From contig NZ_FOPM01000012.1 of NCBI RefSeq assembly GCF_900113485.1, positions 1 through 64,000 of the forward strand: DNA of 64,000 nucleotides, in the 5' to 3' direction. This stretch comes from Methylobacterium gossipiicola (GTDB lineage: Bacteria > Pseudomonadota > Alphaproteobacteria > Rhizobiales > Beijerinckiaceae). The notes beneath the pieces are model-generated. The model made no database searches, was not told the DNA's origin, and worked only from the letters and a program-made list of their open reading frames with translations. The position numbers were made by a program, and so were the translations under genes. This document shows positions 49,033 to 57,784 of the stretch, piece by piece; positions within the stretch are counted from its first letter, which is position 1; every line of letters starts with the position of its first letter.

Positions 49033-52000
49033 TCAGAAAGCTTCCACCGGGGTGGTGCGGCGGATGCCTTCGGAGGGAGGAGCTGCGATGGCCTCGGCGC
49101 GCAGGCGCTCCAGGGGCTTGTGGCCGAAGGTCAGGAACAGGATCGGCGTAAGGACCGTATCGAGCAGGGTGGCGCTGATCAGGCCGCCGAAGATCGTCAC
49201 CGCGACCGGGTGCAGGATCTCCTTGCCCGGCGCGTCCGCGCCGATCAGCAGCGGTGCGAGCGCGACCCCGGCTGAAAGTGCGGTCATCAGGACCGGTGTC
49301 AGCCGCTCAAGGCTGCCGCGGATGACAAGTTCGGGTCCGAAGGGCAGCCCTTCCTGGATGGCGAGGTTGAGCCAGTGGCTGATCTTTAGGATGCCGTTGC
49401 GCGTCGCGATGCCGGTCAGGGTGATGAACCCGATCATCGAGGCGACCGAAAGGGGCTGCCCGGCGATCCAGAGCGCCGCCACGGAGCCGATCAGGGCGAG
49501 CGGGATGCTGCCCAGGATGATCAGGGTGAGGACCACCGAGCGGTAGCGGCTGAACAGGAGCGTGAACACCAGCGCCAGCGACAGCAGCGAGAGCAACCCG
49601 ATGGTGCGGCCGGCCTCGGCCTGGGCCTGGAACGAGCCTTCCAGGCTCGCGACGTAGCCGTTTGGCAGGTTGGCGGCAGCGAGTTGCTCCCTGATGCCGG
49701 CCACGACCTTGCCCATGTCGGCGCCCGCCGCGGTGTTGGCCTGCACAACGATCCGGCGCCGCGCGTTCTCGCGCAGGATTTGGTTCGGTCCGTCCGTCTC
49801 CCGGATGTCGGCGATCTGCCGCGCCGGAACCCAGCCGGACGGTGTCTCGATGAGAAGGTCGCCAAGGCGCTGGGTGGTTCGCTGCGCATCGGACAGTCGC
49901 ATGACGACGTCGAAGCGACGATAGCCGTCGACGACCCGAGAGACGACCTGGCCGTTCGAGAGGCGGCTCAGCTGCTCCACCAAGGCCGCGGGCTGCACCC
50001 CGTAAAGGGCGGCCCGGGCGTAGTCGACCCGGATCTCCAGCTGCGGGATCAGCACCTGCTTCTCGACCTGCAGGTCGGCGATCCCGGGGATGCCGGCCAT
50101 GCGCCGGCGCAGGTCCTCGGCAATGGTGCGCAGGGTGTCGAGGTCCTCCCCGAAGACCTTGAGGGCGATCTCGGCCCGAACGCCCGAGAGCATGTGGTCG
50201 AGGCGGTGCGAGATCGGCTGGCCCACGTTGACGTTGACAGGCAGCACCGCCAGCCGGCTCCGGATATCGGCGACGAGCTCAGCCTTCGAACGAGCACCCG
50301 CCTTCAGGTCGATCTCCAGGTCCGAGGAATGGACGCCCTCGGCATGCTCGTCGAGCTCGGCCCGGCCGGTGCGGCGTCCGATGGAGAGCACGTCGGGGAT
50401 GTCCAGCAGCATCCGCTCCGCCGCCAGCCCGACCCGGTTGCTTTCGCTGAGCGAGATGCCCGGATTGAAGGTCATGTTGACCGTGAACGAGCCCTCGTTG
50501 AACGGGGGCAGGAACGCCCGCGGGAGGAACGTCGCCGCCAGGCCGGCGCAGGCCACTGCCAGGGCGGCCAGAAACATGATCGGGCGACCGTGGCGTAGGG
50601 CCGGGCGCAGCATCGCGGCCACGCCCCGCTTGAGCACCCGGATCAGGCCGCTCTCGTGCTCGTCGAGGCGCTTGAGGCCCGGGAGGAGATAGTAGGCCAT
50701 CACGGGGGTCAGGGTGATCGAGACGACGAGGCTCGCCAGGATCGAGATGATGTAGGCTTGGCCGAGCGGCGCGAAGAGGCGCCCCTCGATGCCCGACAGG
50801 GCGAACAGCGGCACGAACACCAGAACGATGACCATGGTCGCGTAGACGATGCCCGAGCGCACCTCCTGGGAGGCCGCGACCACCACGTCGAAGACCGAGC
50901 GCGGGTTGCCCTCGGCCCGGTTCTCCCGAAGCCGCCGGAAGATGTTCTCGACGTCGACCACGGCATCGTCGACGAGCTCGCCGATGGCGATGGCGAGGCC
51001 GCCCAGGGTCATCGTGTTGATTGACAGCCCGGCGAAGTGGAAGATTACGGCGGTGGCAAGGATCGAGACGGGGATCGCGGTGAGCGATATGGCGGTGGTC
51101 CGGACGTTGAGCAGGAAGGCGAACAGCACCACCGCCACCACGACGATAGCCTCCATCAGGACCGTCTCCACGTTGCGGATCGAGGTCTCGATGAAGTTCG
51201 CCTGCCGGAAGATCAGCCGGTCGGCCCGTACGCCCTTCGGCAGGGAGGCGGTGATGTCCTTGAGCGCGCTCTCCACCGCGGCGGTGAGCTGCACGGTGTC
51301 GACGCCCGGCTGCTTCTCGACCGAGACCACGACGGCGGGCGCGCCCATGTAACCGGCGTCGCCGCGCTTGACCTTGGCCGCGAACGACACCTCGGCGACC
51401 TGGCGGAGGAAGACCGGCTTCTTCTCGACCGTCGCCACGACCATGTTGCGTAAATCGTCGAGGTTCATCGTCCGGCTGAGGTTCCGGATGAGGTACTCCC
51501 GGGCGTACTGGTCCGTGAAGCCGCCGCCGGTGTTGACGCCGAACTGCGCCAACGCCGTCTCCAGCTGGCCATGGGTGACCCCAAGTGCACGCAGGGCCGT
51601 CGGCTGGGGCGCCACCCGGAACTGGCGCACCTCGCCGCCCATGGGGATGACCTGGGCGACGCCGGGGATGGAGAGGATGCGCGGCCGGATCGTGAAGTCC
51701 GCGATCTCGCGCAGTTGCATGGCCGACACGGTGTCGCCAGTCACCGCCACCATCACGATCTGCCCCATGATTGAGGAGATCGGGCCCATCATCGGGCTGA
51801 CCGTGGGGGGCAGCTGCGAGCGGGCCATCGCGAGGCGTTCGGAGACCTGCTGGCGGTTGCGGTAGATCTCCGTGTTCCAATCGAACTCGACGTAGATGAC
51901 CGACAAGCCGACCCCGGAGACGGAGCGGACACGGGCCACGCCCGGCAGCCCGTTCATCTGCGTCTCCAGCGGGAAGGTGACGAGCTGCTCGACTTCCTGC

Positions 52001-52173
52001 GGGGCGAGGCCTTCCGCCTCGGTCATGATGGTGACGGTGGGCCGGTTTAGGTCCGGGAAGACGTCGACAGGTAGCCGGACCGCGGTGAACGCTCCGTAGA
52101 CGACAAGCACGGCGGCGATGGCGAGGACGACGAGGCGGTTCCGCAGGGATTGCGTGACGAGGAAGGTGAACAT
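49033..52173 (-). CDS. Heavy-metal RND efflux pump, CusA/CzcA type
   Basis: A 1046-aa inner-membrane proton antiporter of the HME-RND class, usual length. It opens with MFTFLVTQSLRNRLVVLAIA, has the two large periplasmic loops and 12 membrane helices. Helix 4 carries AIAIGELVDDAVVDVENIFR (about residues 393-412), with the paired Asp of the proton relay. Other family marks are PVDVFPDLNRPTVTIMTEAE, GGEVRQFRVAPQPTALRALG and AGVALAPLLIGADAPGKEIL. The VDDAVVDVEN variant differs from both CzcA (DGAVV) and CusA (DAAIV), so the exported metal cannot be named. It follows the adaptor gene by 13 bp; no outer-membrane TolC-type gene is in view. Confidence 0.92.
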   Translation of the reverse strand: MFTFLVTQSLRNRLVVLAIAAVLVVYGAFTAVRLPVDVFPDLNRPTVTIMTEAEGLAPQEVEQLVTFPLETQMNGLPGVARVRSVSGVGLSVIYVEFDWNTEIYRNRQQVSERLAMARSQLPPTVSPMMGPISSIMGQIVMVAVTGDTVSAMQLREIADFTIRPRILSIPGVAQVIPMGGEVRQFRVAPQPTALRALGVTHGQLETALAQFGVNTGGGFTDQYAREYLIRNLSRTMNLDDLRNMVVATVEKKPVFLRQVAEVSFAAKVKRGDAGYMGAPAVVVSVEKQPGVDTVQLTAAVESALKDITASLPKGVRADRLIFRQANFIETSIRNVETVLMEAIVVVAVVLFAFLLNVRTTAISLTAIPVSILATAVIFHFAGLSINTMTLGGLAIAIGELVDDAVVDVENIFRRLRENRAEGNPRSVFDVVVAASQEVRSGIVYATMVIVLVFVPLFALSGIEGRLFAPLGQAYIISILASLVVSITLTPVMAYYLLPGLKRLDEHESGLIRVLKRGVAAMLRPALRHGRPIMFLAALAVACAGLAATFLPRAFLPPFNEGSFTVNMTFNPGISLSESNRVGLAAERMLLDIPDVLSIGRRTGRAELDEHAEGVHSSDLEIDLKAGARSKAELVADIRSRLAVLPVNVNVGQPISHRLDHMLSGVRAEIALKVFGEDLDTLRTIAEDLRRRMAGIPGIADLQVEKQVLIPQLEIRVDYARAALYGVQPAALVEQLSRLSNGQVVSRVVDGYRRFDVVMRLSDAQRTTQRLGDLLIETPSGWVPARQIADIRETDGPNQILRENARRRIVVQANTAAGADMGKVVAGIREQLAAANLPNGYVASLEGSFQAQAEAGRTIGLLSLLSLALVFTLLFSRYRSVVLTLIILGSIPLALIGSVAALWIAGQPLSVASMIGFITLTGIATRNGILKISHWLNLAIQEGLPFGPELVIRGSLERLTPVLMTALSAGVALAPLLIGADAPGKEILHPVAVTIFGGLISATLLDTVLTPILFLTFGHKPLERLRAEAIAAPPSEGIRRTTPVEAF

Positions 52174-52186
52174 GGCGCCGGTTCCC

Positions 52187-53905
52187 TCAGCGGACCTGGT
52201 TGAGGAGTTCGGCGCCCTGGGTCACGATGCGCTTGCCTGGGCCAACCCCCGACACGACCAGCACGCGGGCGGCATCGAGGGGCTCGACCTGCACCTCGCG
52301 CGGTTCGAAGCGCTCGGGCTGCGTGTGCTCGTAGACGATGTTCTGCCCGTTCGAGCCGCGGACCACGCTGACGCGCGGCAGGGCCAAGCCCTTCTGCTGG
52401 GTGTCGGTCGCCGCCAGCACCGTGACGAACTGACCCGTGCGCAGTTCGGCCGGTGCGTTCTGCACGGCGAAGTGCATCGGAACCGCCTGGCTTCGGTCGG
52501 CGAGGCCCGCACCCATGTACTTCAGCGTCAGCATCCGGCCGTCGGCGAGGCGGGCCGTGGCGTCCTGGGTGCTCGCGAGTGCGTCGAAGCTCAGCGCCTC
52601 GATCCAGAGCCGGGCGGGGTCGACGATGTGGAAGACCATCGCACCCGGGTTCGCCATCTGCCCGGCCACCGCGTTGGCCTCGGCGACGACGCCGGAGACG
52701 GGCGCGACCAGGGCCTCGGGCTGCTGGCGGACGCCATCCAGGGCGGCACGACGGTCCATCAGACCCTTCAGCTCGGCCTGCGCGTCGTCCAGCTGGACCT
52801 GCGAGACCGAGCCGCCCGGCGCCAGCTTCCGGAAGCGTTCGACGCGGCGTTCCATGATGGTGATCTGCTGGTCCAGCTCCCCCTGGCGCTGTCGCATGTC
52901 GGAGACGTCCACCGCCTGGACGGGCGGGGTTACGGTCGCTAGCACCTCACCCTTCTTCACCCGCGTCCCAAGACGCGGAAATGCGTTGGACGGCGGCGGC
53001 GAGAGGCGCCCGCCGACGGAGGACTGGACCACTCCGCTTCCGTTGGGGTCGGCGATGATCCGGCCCGGCAACTCCGTGGTGCGGGCCAGCACGTCGGACG
53101 CCGTGACGATGGTCCGGACGGTCAGAATGCGTTGGGTCGGCTTAGGCACGAACACCGAGCCATCCGGCATGCGCTGGGCCAAATCCTGGGCGCCCATTGT
53201 CGCCATCGGCGTGCCCGCTCCCTTCTGTGAGCCCTCGCCGCCGTGGTCGTGCCCTTCATGGGCGAAGGCGGGCGGCCCGAACAGCAGCGCGGCGGCGAGG
53301 ACCAGGATTCCGAGGGCGGGAACGAGCCGCCGACCTCGGATCAGCAGCGTCACCGCCACTCCCAGCAGGAAGCCGACGCCGCCGATGATCATCGGGAGCG
53401 GGTCGGCCTGTCCGAGGTGCTGCCGGAAGTCATGGGCGACGGCCAGCCCGGTCGCCCATGCCGAGGCCCCTCCGCTGGCCTCGGGCGCGGGCAGGTCGGG
53501 AACGTTCAGTGTGACTGGGAAAACGTCGGAGGTTCCGCCCGTCTTGACGGTGAACAGGACGTCGTACTCGCCCGGCTTCTCGCTCCAATGGGCGTCGAGA
53601 CGGTAGCTGCCGTCGGGCGCCACCGCGACCTCCGTGGTCCCCTCTGGCGTTTCCGCGGTCACGGCCGCGTCCGTCACCGGTTCATTGGTGCCAACCCGGT
53701 CGACGAACACCGACACGGTGCCGTTGCGGGCGACGGCGACCAATTCGAGCGTATCCGTCGACGACGTGCCTCTTGGGGCGTTGGCGGCGGGGGCGGACTT
53801 GGCCTCGTCGCCATGGTCGTGGCCTTCGTGCGCCCGGGGCGCCACCGACCACAAACCGAACGTAAGGACCGCCGCCGCAAGGGCAGCCGGAAGCCGGGTC
53901 TTCAT
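52187..53905 (-). CDS. RND periplasmic adaptor (CusB type) with extra N-terminal domains
   Basis: A 572-aa membrane-fusion protein, much longer than the usual 380-420 aa. Order: signal peptide (1-25), His motif AHEGHDHGDE, an Ig-like beta domain (about 50-135, GTVSVFVDRVGTNEPVTDAA), and hydrophobic helices (about 168-215, MIIGGVGFLLGVAVTLLIRG, LGILVLAAALLFGPPAFA). A second His motif AHEGHDHGGEG follows, then the HlyD/CusB core with TRTTELPGRIIADPNGSGVV, lipoyl-like and hairpin parts, and EALVAPVSGVVAEANAVAGQ. Duplicate HEGHDHG motifs, each after a signal-like segment, suggest fusion of a separate exported protein with the adaptor. It bridges the pump to an outer-membrane channel. Confidence 0.85.
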   Translation of the reverse strand: MKTRLPAALAAAVLTFGLWSVAPRAHEGHDHGDEAKSAPAANAPRGTSSTDTLELVAVARNGTVSVFVDRVGTNEPVTDAAVTAETPEGTTEVAVAPDGSYRLDAHWSEKPGEYDVLFTVKTGGTSDVFPVTLNVPDLPAPEASGGASAWATGLAVAHDFRQHLGQADPLPMIIGGVGFLLGVAVTLLIRGRRLVPALGILVLAAALLFGPPAFAHEGHDHGGEGSQKGAGTPMATMGAQDLAQRMPDGSVFVPKPTQRILTVRTIVTASDVLARTTELPGRIIADPNGSGVVQSSVGGRLSPPPSNAFPRLGTRVKKGEVLATVTPPVQAVDVSDMRQRQGELDQQITIMERRVERFRKLAPGGSVSQVQLDDAQAELKGLMDRRAALDGVRQQPEALVAPVSGVVAEANAVAGQMANPGAMVFHIVDPARLWIEALSFDALASTQDATARLADGRMLTLKYMGAGLADRSQAVPMHFAVQNAPAELRTGQFVTVLAATDTQQKGLALPRVSVVRGSNGQNIVYEHTQPERFEPREVQVEPLDAARVLVVSGVGPGKRIVTQGAELLNQVR

Positions 53906-53983
53906 CGCGATGCAAGCCTTCTCGTATGGGACATTCGCCGCATCCGAGTGGGAGGCGGCGTCAGGCGCGTCGGCGCGCGCGTC

Positions 53984-54379
53984 TCATGCGAAGGATCGAG
54001 GAGGCTCGGGTAGCGTCTCCGGGACCACGCTCGGAAGGGCCAGATCCGGTCCCGACGCCACGCACCCGGCTTTTCCCCAGACGCCGCGCGCAGTGTCGGA
54101 GGCTTGCGTCACGAAGGCTTGGCAGGAGCCGCAGCCCGAACATGCATCCGTAGCGGCGGCTTGGTCGTCGTGCGCCTTACCGGCCGGCATCTCGGTCGCA
54201 GCGTGGTCCGGAACCGCGGCGTATTCCGCGGGAGCGCTTCGCTCGGTTGAGTGGTCGTGCCCGGAGTGCCCGAGGCCCACGACCGGCGCCAAGGCGACGA
54301 GAACCATGATCCGGAGGATCATGGTGAGCAGCCGCGAAGGAAGCGAGGTGAAGGCCATGGCTTGAAGTCGATACCACAT
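53984..54379 (-). CDS. Small exported or membrane Cys/His protein upstream of RND operon
   Basis: A 131-aa protein (124 aa from ATG 54358). A hydrophobic N-terminal helix (ILRIMVLVALAPVVGLG) precedes HSGHDHSTERS, a stretch rich in Ala/His and the motif CSGCGSCQAFVTQ with three close cysteines. The layout resembles DUF2946-like proteins found in copper-resistance operons, though I am not certain of the family. It precedes the adaptor gene by 78 bp on the same strand. Confidence 0.55.
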   Translation of the reverse strand: MWYRLQAMAFTSLPSRLLTMILRIMVLVALAPVVGLGHSGHDHSTERSAPAEYAAVPDHAATEMPAGKAHDDQAAATDACSGCGSCQAFVTQASDTARGVWGKAGCVASGPDLALPSVVPETLPEPPRSFA

Positions 54380-54444
54380 CTTGGGTTCGGGCGCAGCGTG
54401 TCATCGCCTCCTCGGGATCCGGCCGGCATCCGAAGGTTGGCGGT

Positions 54445-54474
54445 GCCCGCCCCGACGGTTCCATCGGGACGGGC
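54445..54474 (-). terminator. GC-rich hairpin after small secreted ORF
   Basis: GCCCGTCCCGA pairs with TCGGGGCGGGC (one G-T pair) around an 8-nt loop, 3 nt past the stop at 54478. No T-run follows, so it may only attenuate. Confidence 0.4.
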
Positions 54475-54477
54475 GCT

Positions 54478-54609
54478 TCACGGTACGAGAGGGGGCACTA
54501 TCGCACCGCGAAGGTTGTGGGCGGGAACGGATCGGCCGTTCGCCGCAAGGGCACAGCCGATACCGGTGGCCAACAACGCGAACACGACCAGGAGGGGTAA
54601 CATTCGCAT
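54478..54609 (-). CDS. Possible 43-aa exported peptide
   Basis: A short frame reads MRMLPLLVVFALLATGIGCA then LAANGRSVPAHNLRGAIVPP before ending LVP. The first 22 residues are a convincing signal or membrane segment. It lies between two other small exported-protein genes of the metal module and is on the same strand. No ribosome-binding site is obvious and the mature part would be only about 20 residues, so the gene is tentative. Confidence 0.35.
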   Translation of the reverse strand: MRMLPLLVVFALLATGIGCALAANGRSVPAHNLRGAIVPPLVP

Positions 54610-54647
54610 TGGCGCGTCCTCACGGTCGCTCTGGCTTGCCGCCGTTG

Positions 54648-54905
54648 TTATTTCTTGTCGTGGGAATGACCGTGGGCGTGCCCGTCCTTGTCGGAGTGGA
54701 CCGGCTTGCCGTCCTTGCCGATCTCGCGGGCCTCGCTCACGCGCGGATCGTCCCGATGGGCGGGCCCTCCTGAGACGCCGCCGGTGTTCGGAACGGCGCG
54801 TTCGGGATTGGACGCATTCCCATGTCCGTCCTCGGCGGCAAAGGCGGGAGCCGAGAGGCCTGCCAGCAGGCCAGCGGTGAGAATGGCGACGACGGTACGC
54901 TTCAT
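54648..54905 (-). CDS. Small exported His-rich protein
   Basis: An 85-aa protein with a signal peptide (MKRTVVAILTAGLLAGLSAPAFAAE). The hydrophilic mature part ends in DKDGHAHGHSHDKK, a typical metal-binding His tail. It lies upstream of the RND operon and downstream of the two-component genes, on the same strand. A periplasmic metal chaperone or buffer is the likely role. Confidence 0.6.
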   Translation of the reverse strand: MKRTVVAILTAGLLAGLSAPAFAAEDGHGNASNPERAVPNTGGVSGGPAHRDDPRVSEAREIGKDGKPVHSDKDGHAHGHSHDKK

Positions 54906-55004
54906 GGTGCTTGTCTCCGGGGTCCGACGGCCGAACGGGCCGCTTCGAGACTTGAGATAGCGACCCCGTTTGTCTGCCGGTCGCCTGGTTCGTGACGAAG
55001 TGTG

Positions 55005-56333
55005 TCAGCGATTGCTGCGCGGTAGGGAGATCTGCACCCGTAGCCCGCCCTCCGCCCGGTTACCCAGAACGATGCGACCTCCCTCCGCCTCGACGATCCG
55101 GCGGGCGATGGTGAGGCCGAGCCCCGTGCCGCCGGTATTGCGGTTCCTGGACGCCTCAAGCCGTGTGAACGGCTCGAAGGCTTTCGCAACCTCGTCGGGC
55201 GCGATGCCAGGACCGTCGTCCTCGACGGTCAGCAGGAGTTCCCCCACGTCCACCGCGAGCGAGACGCAGGCACGGGTACCGTAACGCACCGCGTTGTCGA
55301 CGACGTTGTCGAGTGCGCGCCGCAAGGCGACTGGGCGCACGGTCGCGAGGGCGCGACCAGGCCCGGTATAGGAAACGTCGCGTCCGGCATCCGAGGACGC
55401 GTCGGCGATGCTCATCAGGATGCTCGCGACGTTGGTGACCTGGCGCGGCTCGGGATCTGCGTCGCCCCGGAGGTACGCCAAGGTCGAATCGACCATGGCC
55501 TGCATCTCGTCGAGGTCCGAGCCCATCCCCCGGAATTCCTGTCCCTCAGGCAGTCCGTCGAGGCGCAGGCGAAGCCGAGCGATCGGCGTGCGAAGGTCAT
55601 GGGAGACGGCCGCCAGGGCCTGGGTCCGTTCCGTCACCAAGCGATGGATGCGCTCCTGCATCGCGTTGAGGGCCCGGGCGATCTCGCGGGTCTCGTCGGG
55701 GCCGGCCTCCCGGACGGGGACGACTTTGCCATGTCCGATCTCCCCCGTGGCGCGGGTTAGGTCGCGCAGTGGTCCTGCGATCCGGTGGATCAGGACGACG
55801 GCGGCGACGCCGACGAGGATGGCCATCGCCGTCGCGAGATAGGCCCACGATCCAAGCCTGGCGAGGCTCGGTGCATGGGCCGAGTGGAAGGTCAGGAAGC
55901 TTCCGTCAACGAGCGCCAGCGCACCAGCGAGATCCTCCTCGTGGATGGCCTCGCCGCCGCCGCCCATGGCCAGGGCGAGCCCGGGTCCGAGGCTCGGCTC
56001 CGATGCGACCATCCGGGATCTCAGCGACCACATCGCCGGGTCTCCGGCTTGGTCCTGGCGCAGCGGCGAGGTTTTGGACCAGCCCAGCTCGAAATGTGGG
56101 GACGAGAGAGCCTTCGCTTCGGCGTCACGTTCGGACGAAGGACGCCTCAGCACCGCCTCGCGCGCCAGGGTGAGTTGGTTGGCGACCTGGCGCGCGAACG
56201 CATCGTCCGCCGCGGCCGCCGCGGACTGGCGGTAGAGCAGCAAGGCCCCGCCGTGGACGGTGAGTATGGCCAGGAGCAGGACGGCGACCGTTCGGGCTTC
56301 GAGGCTACGGGCCAGCAGAGCGAGGCGGCTCAC
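55005..56333 (-). CDS. Sensor histidine kinase of metal-module two-component system
   Basis: A 442-aa membrane kinase. Two membrane helices (about 17-36, AVLLLAILTVHGGALLLY, and 163-184, WAYLATAMAILVGVAAVVLI) frame a 125-residue periplasmic sensor. A HAMP domain (185-237) follows, then HisKA with H245 in AAVSHDLRTPIARLRL and an ATPase domain (DNVVDNAVRYG, VEDDGPGIAPDE, TGGTGLGLTIARRIVEAEGG). It starts with GTG 56333 overlapping the regulator stop (GTGA), so both are co-translated. By context it probably senses periplasmic metal or envelope stress. Confidence 0.88.
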   Translation of the reverse strand: MSRLALLARSLEARTVAVLLLAILTVHGGALLLYRQSAAAAADDAFARQVANQLTLAREAVLRRPSSERDAEAKALSSPHFELGWSKTSPLRQDQAGDPAMWSLRSRMVASEPSLGPGLALAMGGGGEAIHEEDLAGALALVDGSFLTFHSAHAPSLARLGSWAYLATAMAILVGVAAVVLIHRIAGPLRDLTRATGEIGHGKVVPVREAGPDETREIARALNAMQERIHRLVTERTQALAAVSHDLRTPIARLRLRLDGLPEGQEFRGMGSDLDEMQAMVDSTLAYLRGDADPEPRQVTNVASILMSIADASSDAGRDVSYTGPGRALATVRPVALRRALDNVVDNAVRYGTRACVSLAVDVGELLLTVEDDGPGIAPDEVAKAFEPFTRLEASRNRNTGGTGLGLTIARRIVEAEGGRIVLGNRAEGGLRVQISLPRSNR

Positions 56334-57079
56334 GCGCGCTCTACCTTGGAGGCGAGCATGTAGCCGGCACCGCGGATGGTCTTGATGACCGCGGGCAGCC
56401 CCTCGGGCGGTTCGAGCTTGCGTCGCAGGCGGCTGACAAGGGTATCGACGCTGCGGTCCGAGGGCGATCCGAGCCGGGCGCGGGAGAGTTCGAGGATCAT
56501 CTCGCGGCCCAGCACACGTCCCGGGTGCTCCAGGAAGAACAAGAGGAGGTCGTACTCCGCGCCGGACAGGTCGACGGCCGCCCCCTCGGGATCCAGGAGC
56601 GATCGGCTGCGCAGGTCGAGCCTCCAGCCAGCGAAGGCGAGGGTCTCCGATGTCGGGGCCGAGGGCGATGTCGCCGCGATTGCCGCGCGGCGAAGCACGG
56701 CCCGGACACGGGCCAACAGTTCCGGGCGGCCGAAGGGTTTGGCCACGTAGTCGTCGGCGCCGAGTTCCAGTCCGAGCACCCGGTCGGCCTCCTCGTTTCG
56801 GGCGCTGACCATGATCACCGGAACCGTGTTTTTGGCCCGCAACGCCCGGAGCAGGTCGAGGCCGGAGGCGCCCGGAAGCATCACGTCGAGCAGGACAAGG
56901 TCGATGCCACCGGCTGGAAGGACGCGCCAGAACTCAATGGCGCTCCTGCAGCCGGTGACGCGATAGCCGGCCTCCCGGAGAAGGCGGGTCACGAGCATGC
57001 GCAGGCCGTCATCGTCCTCGACGAGCACGATGTGGCCGGTATCACCGCCAAGCGGGCTTTCGCCGGGTTGGAGAACCAT
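56330..57079 (-). CDS. OmpR-family response regulator
   Basis: A 249-aa regulator. The receiver domain has VLVEDDDGL, phosphorylatable D65 in DLVLLDVMLPGASG, the switch residues VIMVSARN and K in VAKPFGRPELLARV. The winged-helix DNA-binding domain includes LSGAEYDLLLFFLEHPGRVL and SVDTLVSRLRRKLEPPEGLP, ending IKTIRGAGYMLASKVE. The kinase gene overlaps its stop. Targets probably include the efflux genes nearby. Confidence 0.9.
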   Translation of the reverse strand: MVLQPGESPLGGDTGHIVLVEDDDGLRMLVTRLLREAGYRVTGCRSAIEFWRVLPAGGIDLVLLDVMLPGASGLDLLRALRAKNTVPVIMVSARNEEADRVLGLELGADDYVAKPFGRPELLARVRAVLRRAAIAATSPSAPTSETLAFAGWRLDLRSRSLLDPEGAAVDLSGAEYDLLLFFLEHPGRVLGREMILELSRARLGSPSDRSVDTLVSRLRRKLEPPEGLPAVIKTIRGAGYMLASKVERA

Positions 57080-57091
57080 CGATTCCTCAGG

Positions 57092-57777
57092 TCAGCCCAT
57101 GGTCTGGTCGAGCAGGAGCAGGAGCAGGAAGCCCGCGAAGAACATCGCCGTGACCCAGGGGCGATCCTCGACCTCATGTGCCTCGACCAGGAGTTCCTCG
57201 GTGACAAGGTAGAGCAGTGCGATCAGCCCGAAGGCGAGGAAGCCGGCCTGGACAGTGGCCGACAGGGTGGCGACGGGGCCACCGAGCAAGGCCCCCAGCG
57301 GAAGCAGGACCACCATGCCCGCGGTCAAGCCGACCACCTTGCCCTTCGAGGAGCCGGAGGCGCCGAGCTCGTTGGCGACAGTCAGGCGAGGAAGAGCACC
57401 TCGATGGTCAACGCCACCGTAAGGAGGAGGCCCGCCTTGGCTCCCGCCGCGAAGGCGATGCCGAGGACGAGGCCGTCCACCAGGATGTCGATGGCCATGA
57501 CGGACATCAACCCGACGGGCCCCTTCGCGCGTCTGCCCAGGCTCTTGACGAGCAGCATGGCGGCGACGCCCAGGGCCCCGCCGGCCAGGGTCGCCCATGG
57601 CGCGCCGGCGTGCTTGAGGTCCGGCAGGATCTCGCCGGCGGCGGCCGCGAAGACGACGCCCGCCGCGAAGTGCTGGATGGCGCTGACCAGGACGGGGCCG
57701 GGCCGGAAGTTGACCGCGACGGCGGCGCCGACGATGGCCGCCGCAGCCGGGATCAGGGTGTAGGTCCATGCCTGCAT
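57092..57777 (-). pseudogene. ZIP-family metal transporter interrupted by a single frameshift
   Basis: From ATG 57777 the frame reads MQAWTYTLIPAAAAIVGAAV through FRPGPVLVSAIQHFAAGVVF and AIDILVDGLVLGIAF to LTIEVLFLA, then stops at 57382. The next frame continues seamlessly with LTVANELGASGSSKGK, GLIALLYLVTEELLVEAHEV and ends ...LLLLDQTMG at 57094. A normal ZIP protein would read EVLFLGLTVANELG, which is restored by adding one G in the CTCGCC run at about 57384-57388. So one base is missing, either a real mutation or a sequencing error. The intact product would be about 228 aa with eight helices. It precedes the two-component genes. Confidence 0.8.
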
Positions 57778-57784
57778 GGCCGGC

